Made by a program: the position numbers and the translations under genes. Below are positions 1 to 6,680 of a stretch of 13,627 nucleotides of DNA, in pieces. The stretch's first letter is position 1. Every line of letters starts with the position of its first letter. Source of the DNA: an uncultured Lachnospiraceae bacterium (lineage in GTDB: Bacteria > Bacillota > Clostridia > Lachnospirales > Lachnospiraceae); assembly GCA_946183625.1 (NCBI GenBank), contig CAMHCL010000034.1:1-13627 (forward strand), given 5' to 3'. The notes under the pieces are model-generated. The model was not told the origin of the DNA, made no database searches, and worked only from the letters and a program-made list of their open reading frames with translations.

Positions 1-3000
1 CTTCCATCGGCAGCTTCTTCTCACTGAAGAGTGCCATGAATCCCTTATCCTTAATGACATCACTGATAGCCTGATGATATTTGTCTATAAAGTCTTCTCT
101 TTCTTCAAGATAAGCTACTCTCAGAATATCAAGATATACATCTGTAAGCTCCGCATCGATCCATATGTTGGAAGTGGTCTTCTTTCTTCCCAGCACATTT
201 TCATGAATCTTAAATAACATTTCATAAGACTTATCATACTGACCGGCTTTCTTGTAGATGATAGCCTTACGATTCAGGTTATCATTATCAACTCCGAAGA
301 TTTCCATCTTCTTATCTACATATTCCAGAGCCTTGTCATACTTTCCTGCCATCTCATAGGTTCTGGCAAGATTAATATATGGATTCGGAGTTTCATCAGG
401 ATTCTCCATGTTCTCTATGGAACTAAGAAGGAACTCCTCAGCTTCATCAAAACGTCTCAGCATCATGCATGCATAGCCTGCTGCATTATAGGCATAGACA
501 TTATCCGTCTCCTTCTCAAGAGCAGCCTTCGCATCCTCAATAGCCTTCTCGAATTCATATCCATCTATGTATATGAGTGCTCTCTCAACATAGTAATAAG
601 CATCCGGATCGATCACCAGCTGGCGTGTTGCATAATCAACAGCCATTTTATAATGCTCCGGCATTTCAGATTTTGAATACTTGGACATAAATATCCTGGC
701 AAGCATATTGTTTGCTCTGGAATGGTCAGGATCAGTCTTCAGCGCCATATTAAACTGGGTTTCAGCGTCTTCAGCCTTTCTTACACGTCTTAAGAAGCAG
801 CCAAATTCATAATTGACATTTGCATCATCTGGGAAGAGCTCCATCATCTTCTCATAAACAGGAGATGCATCCTTGCCTTCCAATTCATAAAGGTCTGTCT
901 CTATCCAGTAGATACGCTTATTCTCAGGACTGTACTTACGGCCCTCCTCGAGTGCTTCTCTACACTTATCTGTCCAACCCTCAAACGCATCCCTGTCCTC
1001 TACATTTCTATTAGCCAGGTCATAACACAGTGATGCCTTCTCAGCATATATTTCAGCCTTATCCTCTATATCAGTTTCTTCTCTATCCATAGAGACTATA
1101 ACCTTGTCCAGAAGTTCTCCTGCCTCATCATAGCGAGCTCTTCTTCTGTAACTGCAGGCCACAATAAAGTCGATCATGTCGCTTTCAACTTCATTTTCCT
1201 GAGCCTTGGCATACACTTGATCTATGCCATCCTCTCTGGCAAATATATTGAAAACTTTTAAGGCAAGCACATAAGCTCTTGCATAGTTCGGAACATCAGC
1301 AACTATGTTGAAGAAATCATCTATAACAAGCTGTGAGTCCCTCATCTCAAAAGCAGTTTCCTGTCTGTTTACATATCCCGGAACACAATGTGATATCCTG
1401 TCGATCATGGAATTCCATATATCCATAGCTTCAGGATAACGTTTTGCGTTGTGGTACATTTTACCCAGAGTCTCCTGATAGAACAGAAGTTCTCCGATAT
1501 CCTTGACATGTGCTTCAGTAAACTTAACCGCCTCAGACATCTCTGTCATTGCATCTTCGTCACGGCCGATCTTAGAATAGGTATCACCAAGCATGTAGTG
1601 ACAGAAGCCCACTCTTTCCAGTCTCTCTGCGATCTTTTCAGGTATAGCATCAGCAGGCTTGCCGCCGTATTCAGCTTTCATAGCCTTTAGAAGCTCGCGC
1701 CACTTCTCAAGTTCGACCGCTGCATCTTCAAAGTCCTCAGTATTATAAAGGCATCTGCCAAGCATGTTGTGATAAGAATATTCCTCTTCATCATCCGGCT
1801 CGAAGCTCTTCAGAAGATCCACTGCCTCCTGATTTCTCTCCGTTCTGAAATATCCCCATGCCGCACGCATTTTATACTGGATATTGTCAGGTTCAGTCTC
1901 CAGCCTGCTCAGATAATCCGAAACTATCTGTTCATTAATATATCTGAGAAGCACTATCGCTTCATTATTTCGTGTATTTGTATCCAGTACGTCCAGTACT
2001 TCCTCATTGGCATCATCATAATTACCCTCAAGGGTCAGAAGGATAGTCTTATCGATCCTTGCCTGAACGAATCTCTCCCTTACTGCAAGAACCTCATTTA
2101 TAGTCTGCCATATCTTATCAGTATCCAGGTCACCTGTAGAATGCGGATCCTTGTCGTACTGAATCCTAACAAGAATATATGCAGCTGTAGACTTAAGGAG
2201 CAGATCATTCACTCCCAATCCGTCCTTATATACTACAAACTCTGCCATTTCAGCAGCCTTCTCATATTCCCCCTTTGCAAACAGGATTCTCATGGCAAAT
2301 ACATATTCAAAAGGATGCCATATAGGTGCGTCCTGCATATATGCCAGAGTTCCATCAGCCTTTTTGATCCTGGCTTCCCTCTCCTCAGGGGCCAAGTCCT
2401 GTTCATTCATATAATCAATTGCCTGCAGAACAGTTGAGGCCTCTCTGAGATAAGAATCCACTTCCGACAGATACTCCGGCTTATCAAAAGTATCCATTGC
2501 ATCAGTCCTGTAAGGCTTTTCGTCAATGCCCTCATATAAAGACAGATAATCCTCCCTGGTATATATCTTGTCGTACTCAAAGAAGTCCTCTTCCTTAACA
2601 TGGAACATGACATACTCCAGGAAATCCCTTGGGAACATTTCAGTAAGAGCATCAAACTCCGCATTCATGTTAAATGTATTGTTGATTTCTGCAAATACTT
2701 CATGAGGCAGATAATAATTATCCAGAAGGAACACCAGAAAAGCCTCTCTGGCATCATCTGCTGTATCAAGGTCTGTACAAAGAGGATCAGACAGGATTTC
2801 CTTCCAGTTCCTGACATCTATTCTCCTAAAGAGATCATTATAAAGCTCTTTAGCCTCTGCTATAAGCCTGCTGATAGGAGTATCATCTATCTCCTGTTTC
2901 TCCTCCTCATCAGGCCTGTTAATATATGCAACTGCTGTTTCATACGCTTCTCTAAGCTGTTTGAATCCCTCAGCATCATCCTCAGGATTTACATATATAA

Positions 3001-3085
3001 CCTTAGATCTATATGCAGCAACTATCTCTTCTTCATTTTTTGTCTCTTCTATGCCCAGTATCTTCCAGGCTCTGCTTATATCCAT
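1..3085 (-). CDS. Large J-like domain / TPR repeat protein, C-terminus beyond the left edge
   Basis: The reading frame stays open from an ATG at 3085 to the left edge, about 1,028 codons, so the protein is partial. The start has a strong ribosome binding site (AAGGGGG, 5 nt before ATG). Residues 1 to about 57 resemble a J domain: AWKILGIEETKNEEEI is the first helix region, then AAYRSKV, then NPEDDAEGFKQLREAYETA. The HPD tripeptide that J proteins use to stimulate Hsp70 is replaced by NPE. The rest is helical and soluble with no membrane segment. TPR-like helix pairs are clearest from about residue 740 to 930 (for example AYNAAGYACMMLRRFDEAEE and NLARTYEMAGKYDKALEYV), with earlier ones near residue 430. 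TPRs bind proteins, so a scaffold or chaperone-adaptor role is inferred. It is probably last or near-last in the cvfB-ridA operon, 41 nt after the preceding gene. The family call is fairly secure; the partner is unknown. Confidence 0.85.
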   Translation of the reverse strand, partial: MDISRAWKILGIEETKNEEEIVAAYRSKVIYVNPEDDAEGFKQLREAYETAVAYINRPDEEEKQEIDDTPISRLIAEAKELYNDLFRRIDVRNWKEILSDPLCTDLDTADDAREAFLVFLLDNYYLPHEVFAEINNTFNMNAEFDALTEMFPRDFLEYVMFHVKEEDFFEYDKIYTREDYLSLYEGIDEKPYRTDAMDTFDKPEYLSEVDSYLREASTVLQAIDYMNEQDLAPEEREARIKKADGTLAYMQDAPIWHPFEYVFAMRILFAKGEYEKAAEMAEFVVYKDGLGVNDLLLKSTAAYILVRIQYDKDPHSTGDLDTDKIWQTINEVLAVRERFVQARIDKTILLTLEGNYDDANEEVLDVLDTNTRNNEAIVLLRYINEQIVSDYLSRLETEPDNIQYKMRAAWGYFRTERNQEAVDLLKSFEPDDEEEYSYHNMLGRCLYNTEDFEDAAVELEKWRELLKAMKAEYGGKPADAIPEKIAERLERVGFCHYMLGDTYSKIGRDEDAMTEMSEAVKFTEAHVKDIGELLFYQETLGKMYHNAKRYPEAMDIWNSMIDRISHCVPGYVNRQETAFEMRDSQLVIDDFFNIVADVPNYARAYVLALKVFNIFAREDGIDQVYAKAQENEVESDMIDFIVACSYRRRARYDEAGELLDKVIVSMDREETDIEDKAEIYAEKASLCYDLANRNVEDRDAFEGWTDKCREALEEGRKYSPENKRIYWIETDLYELEGKDASPVYEKMMELFPDDANVNYEFGCFLRRVRKAEDAETQFNMALKTDPDHSRANNMLARIFMSKYSKSEMPEHYKMAVDYATRQLVIDPDAYYYVERALIYIDGYEFEKAIEDAKAALEKETDNVYAYNAAGYACMMLRRFDEAEEFLLSSIENMENPDETPNPYINLARTYEMAGKYDKALEYVDKKMEIFGVDNDNLNRKAIIYKKAGQYDKSYEMLFKIHENVLGRKKTTSNIWIDAELTDVYLDILRVAYLEEREDFIDKYHQAISDVIKDKGFMALFSEKKLPME

Positions 3086-3126
3086 TTGTGCCCCCTTGTA
3101 ACCCAGCCAGTATCATTTACCTTCAA

Positions 3127-3483
3127 TCAGTCATCAGCATTCTTAAGCGGAATGTCTGCCAGAACAGACATAGCTTCCTTATGTCTGCTTCTCTCGCTGT
3201 CAGTACTCTCCTTAGTTTTAAGCAATACTTCCTCATCAATATTAGGGATTATAGATGCACTAAGTCCCTTCTGGTATTGGTTATATACATCATCTACAGC
3301 AGATTCTATAGAACGATGCATCTGAAGACGACGCATTTCAACGTTGTCGCCCTTAACTATTCCTCTTATAGCTGACTTGTGAACAGCAATAGCAGCATGC
3401 TCCTCGTCCAGACCATACTTATCAATAAGACCCTGCTTTACAAGTCTCAAATAATCCTTCACAAATTCCGGTGTGTCGCTCAT
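3127..3483 (-). CDS. Conserved-looking hypothetical protein, 118 residues
   Basis: I do not recognise this family. The protein is small, hydrophilic and helical, with no signal peptide, membrane segment or obvious catalytic motif. Visible blocks are an N-terminal EFVKDYLRLVKQGLIDKYGL, then HAAIAVHKSAIRGIVKGDN, a central HRSIESAVDDVYNQYQKGL, and a charged tail (SERSRHKEAMSVLADIP). The ATG is well placed behind AAGGAG, which lies in the 13-nt gap after the ridA stop, so it is almost certainly translated from the ridA transcript. The TPR gene follows 41 nt later with its own ribosome binding site. The tight position between ridA and the J-like/TPR gene suggests it may work with the latter, but nothing in the sequence demonstrates that. 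It is a real gene on the basis of frame, spacing and ribosome binding site; function is unassigned. Confidence 0.75.
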   Translation of the reverse strand: MSDTPEFVKDYLRLVKQGLIDKYGLDEEHAAIAVHKSAIRGIVKGDNVEMRRLQMHRSIESAVDDVYNQYQKGLSASIIPNIDEEVLLKTKESTDSERSRHKEAMSVLADIPLKNADD

Positions 3484-3496
3484 ATCTGACTCCTTC

Positions 3497-3874
3497 TTAT
3501 ATCTCTGCTATAGCTTCCATTTCAATCAGAACATCCTTAGGAAGCCTTGCTACCTCAACACAACTTCTGGCAGGGAAATTCTCTGTAAAATATTCTGAAT
3601 ATATCTCATTTACCTTTGCAAAATCATCCATATTCTTGATAAATACAACAGTCTTTACAACCTTATCCATAGATGTTCCTGAAGCCTCCAGAAGAGCCTT
3701 TACATTCTCCAGTGCTCTTCTTGCCTGAACCTCTATACCACCCTCAACCAGGGTATTTGTAGCCGGATCAATTGGAATCATTCCTGATGTAAAGAGCAGG
3801 TCCCCTACCTTTACTGCCTGTGAATATGGTCCTATTGCTGCCGGTGCCTTATCTGTTGATATTATTGTTTTCAT
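3497..3874 (-). CDS. ridA: RidA family 2-iminobutanoate/2-iminopropanoate deaminase
   Basis: RidA (YjgF/YER057c/UK114 family) is a small cytosolic trimeric enzyme that hydrolyses reactive enamines and imines, such as 2-aminoacrylate formed by PLP enzymes acting on serine or threonine, and so protects other PLP enzymes. The 125-residue length is normal for the family. Diagnostic blocks are intact: GPYSQAV (Tyr17), [12 protein letters not shown] (Gly31), and the C-terminal [12 protein letters not shown], whose Arg103 matches the substrate-carboxylate-binding arginine of Escherichia coli RidA, followed by IEMEAIAEI with Glu120. The start codon follows GAAGGAG at a good distance. It lies 50 nt downstream of the cvfB-like gene and 13 nt upstream of the 118-residue gene, consistent with a single operon. 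Assignment is confident; the enzyme activity itself is inferred from the family and conserved arginine. Confidence 0.96.
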   Translation of the reverse strand: MKTIISTDKAPAAIGPYSQAVKVGDLLFTSGMIPIDPATNTLVEGGIEVQARRALENVKALLEASGTSMDKVVKTVVFIKNMDDFAKVNEIYSEYFTENFPARSCVEVARLPKDVLIEMEAIAEI

Positions 3875-3924
3875 TTCTTATTTCTCCTTCGTATTTTCTA
3901 TATATCAGTAAAATGTACCGTATA

Positions 3925-4809
3925 TCAAAAGTTTTCTGACACTATCCTGATGCCATCATCCTCTATTTCGATCATCCGATTCTTAAGAAGTCTGCCGACC
4001 GCCCTCTTAAAAGCATTCTTGCTGATACCAAACTCCTTCTTGATAAGTGCCGCATCTGCCTTGTCATTGAAAGGAAGTCGACCTCCGTAGCTCCTGATGA
4101 TGTCATATACCATCTGGGCATCCTTCTCCATCTGTTTCGGTATCTCGTCTCTCATGGCAAGATCAGTCTTACCGTCTTCACGAACCTTGATGATCCTTAC
4201 ATCTACCTCGTCGCCTACGTAGAGATTCTCATATATCTCGCTGGCGTGTATAAGTCCTGAATATCTATATTCCGGAAATCCTTCTGTATCATCGCTGTCC
4301 GGAGCTTCCAATGCCACAAATGCACCGAAGTCCTTCTTCATGTTATAGACAATGCCCTTTACATGATCACCCTTTTTATAGACATCATTTGGGACAAGCA
4401 TATCTGATATCTTCATGGATGCGGCAAGTCTTCCCGTCTTATCCACATAAAGCTTCACCAGATACGACCCTTCCTGTCTGACCTTGGTAGTCTGTTCCTT
4501 GAAAGGCAGGAACAAGTCACGGCTCAGTCCCCAGTCCATAAATGCACCAATGTCACTTACCGACTTGACCTTTAGCCGTCTTATCTCGCCCATGCAGATG
4601 AGAGGCTCGTGAGTCGTAGCTATAAGTCTGTCTTCTGAATCCCTGTACAGGAATACATCTACGTTGTCTCCCACCTCTGCTCCATCAGGAATCTGCCTGG
4701 TAGGAAGAAGCACATCCATAGTCTCGCCAAACCCGATCCCATCTGTGAGATAAGCGCCCACATCCTTTATTCTCTCTATTCTGAGTAAATTCCATTCGCC
4801 TAGCTTCAT
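3925..4809 (-). CDS. cvfB: CvfB-like S1 RNA-binding protein
   Basis: The 294 residues match the CvfB/YitL family: S1-like OB folds followed by a C-terminal winged helix, an RNA-binding protein linked in Staphylococcus to virulence gene expression. S1-like units are about residues 5-66 (LLRIERIKDVGAYL), 74-132 (GEIRRLKVKSVSDIGAFMDW) and 147-220 (GDHVKGIVYNMKKDFGAFVA). The winged-helix region is about 227-290, including ALIKKEFGISKNAFKRAVGR, typical of the family end. There is no signal peptide or membrane segment, so it is cytosolic. It is the first gene of the left operon. The ATG at 4809 has only a weak purine stretch upstream (AGAGAAAG), but the protein N-terminus is as expected for the family (KLGEWNLLRIERI). 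The 276-nt divergent region to its right carries its probable promoter. The specific RNA target cannot be told from sequence. Confidence 0.93.
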   Translation of the reverse strand: MKLGEWNLLRIERIKDVGAYLTDGIGFGETMDVLLPTRQIPDGAEVGDNVDVFLYRDSEDRLIATTHEPLICMGEIRRLKVKSVSDIGAFMDWGLSRDLFLPFKEQTTKVRQEGSYLVKLYVDKTGRLAASMKISDMLVPNDVYKKGDHVKGIVYNMKKDFGAFVALEAPDSDDTEGFPEYRYSGLIHASEIYENLYVGDEVDVRIIKVREDGKTDLAMRDEIPKQMEKDAQMVYDIIRSYGGRLPFNDKADAALIKKEFGISKNAFKRAVGRLLKNRMIEIEDDGIRIVSENF

Positions 4810-4882
4810 ATTTCTTTCTCTACTCTTTTCTACACGATATAAATCTTACATATTGACATTAATTATTCTAAGTCGACAGTAC

Positions 4883-4896
4883 ATTATATTGTACCA
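4883..4896 (-). promoter_or_regulatory. Candidate extended -10 promoter for the cvfB-like operon
   Basis: Read on the minus strand, TGGTACAAT (4896 to 4888) fits an extended -10 element (TGN plus TACAAT), overlapped by TATAAT (4888 to 4883). No good -35 stands at 16-18 nt; the best is a weak TTGGAT-like stretch near 4917-4912. It lies about 75-85 nt upstream of the cvfB ATG and points the right way, back to back with the symporter promoter. This is motif reading only. Confidence 0.4.
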
Positions 4897-4963
4897 CAAA
4901 AGATATTTATTATCCAACAAAGACATGGTTTTTAGAGCATTAATATCAGCTTTATTTTTTTAC

Positions 4964-4991
4964 TTGACTTATAATATGATAGTTGTATAAT
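4964..4991 (+). promoter_or_regulatory. Sigma-A-type promoter for the sodium:solute symporter
   Basis: TTGACT (4964-4969) and a perfect TATAAT (4986-4991) are separated by 16 nt, close to the housekeeping sigma consensus. Transcription would begin near 4997-5000, giving a leader of about 86-90 nt before the symporter ATG at 5086. The start site falls at the left arm of an inverted repeat (5000-5056), so the repeat would sit at the very 5' end of the mRNA. Confidence 0.75.
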
Positions 4992-4999
4992 ACACTTTA

Positions 5000-5056
5000 G
5001 TGCGTTAAATCGTTAATGTATTGAAGTGTCATTATCAAATGTACTGCTTAACGCAC
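5000..5056 (+). promoter_or_regulatory. Inverted repeat in the symporter 5' leader
   Basis: GTGCGTTAA (5000-5008) is perfectly complementary in inverted orientation to TTAACGCAC (5048-5056). Inside lies a second short pairing, TAATG (5014-5018) with CATTA (5030-5034). As RNA this would fold into a 57-nt closed element at the mRNA start, ending 14 nt before the ribosome binding site at 5071. As DNA it could also be a spaced operator half-site pair just after the promoter. There is no run of T after it, so it is not a simple terminator. I do not recognise it as a known riboswitch. Confidence 0.4.
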
Positions 5057-5085
5057 CTGATCAATATTTTAAAGGAGATAGACTC

Positions 5086-6642
5086 ATGGCTATCAAAATC
5101 ATTTTACTTGTAGTATTCTTTGCTGCAATGATCGGAATAGGTATATATTCCAGAGCAAAAGCAAAAAACGTAACTGATTATGTACTTGGCGGACGTACAG
5201 TAGGTCCTTGGATCTCAGCCTTCGCTTTCGGTACATCCTATTTCTCATCTGTTGTGTTCATCGGATATGCCGGCCAGTTCGGTTGGAAGTTCGGTCTCGC
5301 TTCTACATGGATAGGACTCGGAAATGCATTTATAGGAAGCTTGCTTGCATGGCTTGTTCTCGGTCGTCGTACCAGACTTATGACACAGCAGCTTGATGCT
5401 AAGACAATGCCTGAATACTTCGGCAAAAGATTCAATTCCAAGTCTCTCAGAGTAGCAGGTTCAATAATAGCATTCATCTTCCTTGTTCCATATACAGCAG
5501 GTGTATATAATGGTCTTTCCAAGTTATTCGGAATGGCATTTTCTATAGATTATAAGATCTGCGTTATCATCATGGCTGTCCTCACAGGAGCATATGTTGT
5601 TATCGGCGGATACATGGCAACAGCCTTAAACGATTTCGTTCAGGGTATCATCATGCTGATCGGTATCTGTGCAATTATCTTCGCAGTACTTAATGGTCAG
5701 GGCGGATTCCTGAATGCTGTCAAGGAGCTGTCACTTATAGAAACAGATCCTGCAGTTACTACAGCTGCTCTCGCAGATAGCCACGGACTCTTCGCCAGCT
5801 TCTTCGGGCCTGATCCTATGAGTCTTTTAGGTGTAGTAGTTCTTACATCCCTGGGTACATGGGGACTTCCACAGATGGTTCATAAATTCTATGCCATCAA
5901 GGATGAGAAGGCTGTTAAGACTGGTACAGTTGTTTCAACATTCTTCGCTATCATCATCGCAGGTGGTTGTTACTTCCTCGGCGGTTTCGGACGTCTCTTC
6001 GGAAATCAGCCTGGGATCATTGAAATACTTGAAGATGGAACACAGAAGGTTAACTTCGACAGTATCGTTCCTTCAATGTTATCAACTCTTCCAGATATGC
6101 TTATCGGTATCGTAGTTGTACTTGTATTCTCAGCATCCATGTCTACTCTTTCATCACTGGTTCTTACATCAAGTTCAACACTTACGCTTGACCTTATCAA
6201 GCCACTGTTAAAGAAGGATATGGAAGAGAAAACACAGGTAAGGATAATGCAGGCATTCGTTATCATCTTCATTATCATTTCTGTAGTTATCGCATTTAAC
6301 CCACCTATGTTTATAGCACAGCTGATGGGTGTTTCATGGGGAGCTCTTGCAGGTGCATTCCTTGCCCCATTCATGTATGGTCTCTACAGCAAGAAGATCA
6401 CAAAGGCTGCTGTATGGGCAAGTTATATTATCGGTGTAGGATTTACTATCGTGAACATCGTACATCCGATCATCAAGTCCCCTATCAACGCAGGTGCTGC
6501 AACAATGATCGCAGGACTTATCATAGTACCAATAATAAGTCTTATAACACCTAAGCCAAAAGCAGATGATGTAGATAAGATATTCGAATGTTATGATCAG
6601 AAGGTTACAGTTCCAGAGACTGAGAACCTGGGTGGTAACTAA
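5086..6642 (+). CDS. Sodium:solute symporter (SSS family, PutP-like)
   Basis: This is a 518-residue, strongly hydrophobic inner-membrane transporter of the SSS family, which couples Na+ entry to uptake of a solute such as proline, pantothenate or another small organic compound. About 13 membrane segments are visible. Family marks include DYVLGGRTVGPWISAFAFGT near the N-terminus, VIGGYMATALNDFVQGIIML in the middle, and SASMSTLSSLVLTSSSTLT around residues 349-363; Ser353-Thr354 correspond to the Na2-site Ser-Thr pair (340/341) of PutP. The start was set at the ATG at 5086 because AAAGGAG (5071-5077) stands 8 nt ahead; a GTG at 5026 in the same frame would add 20 residues without a ribosome binding site and lies inside the leader repeat. 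It is the only plus-strand gene, monocistronic, with its own promoter and a terminator directly after. The substrate cannot be told from sequence; PutP-like does not prove proline. Confidence 0.93.
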   Translation: MAIKIILLVVFFAAMIGIGIYSRAKAKNVTDYVLGGRTVGPWISAFAFGTSYFSSVVFIGYAGQFGWKFGLASTWIGLGNAFIGSLLAWLVLGRRTRLMTQQLDAKTMPEYFGKRFNSKSLRVAGSIIAFIFLVPYTAGVYNGLSKLFGMAFSIDYKICVIIMAVLTGAYVVIGGYMATALNDFVQGIIMLIGICAIIFAVLNGQGGFLNAVKELSLIETDPAVTTAALADSHGLFASFFGPDPMSLLGVVVLTSLGTWGLPQMVHKFYAIKDEKAVKTGTVVSTFFAIIIAGGCYFLGGFGRLFGNQPGIIEILEDGTQKVNFDSIVPSMLSTLPDMLIGIVVVLVFSASMSTLSSLVLTSSSTLTLDLIKPLLKKDMEEKTQVRIMQAFVIIFIIISVVIAFNPPMFIAQLMGVSWGALAGAFLAPFMYGLYSKKITKAAVWASYIIGVGFTIVNIVHPIIKSPINAGAATMIAGLIIVPIISLITPKPKADDVDKIFECYDQKVTVPETENLGGN

Positions 6643-6655
6643 ATAGACCATATAA

Positions 6656-6679
6656 AAAAGCGCCCCTGGGGGCGCTTTT
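6656..6679. terminator. Bidirectional intrinsic terminator between converging genes
   Basis: AAAAGCGCCC (6656-6665) pairs perfectly with GGGCGCTTTT (6670-6679) around a 4-nt loop. Read on plus it ends in TTTTCTT and lies 13 nt after the symporter stop; read on minus it ends in a run of six T and abuts the HD-GYP stop codon (6683-6681). It should serve both convergent transcripts, probably more efficiently on the minus side because of the longer T run. Confidence 0.92.
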
Positions 6680-6680
6680 C

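Noticed and set aside
1769..3325. Long plus-strand open frames of about 220-240 codons opposite the TPR gene
   Set aside because: They lie antisense to a continuous minus-strand frame with clear J-like and TPR sequence; their translations are Leu/Ile/Cys/Ser-rich with no domain and no good ribosome binding site.
5026..5085. GTG start 20 codons upstream for the symporter
   Set aside because: No ribosome binding site, lies within the leader inverted repeat, and the ATG at 5086 has AAAGGAG at ideal spacing and begins directly at the first membrane helix.
6334..6651. Minus-strand frame running into the end of the symporter gene
   Set aside because: Antisense to the well-supported symporter; Cys/Tyr-rich translation without domain, and it begins within the symporter stop and terminator region.
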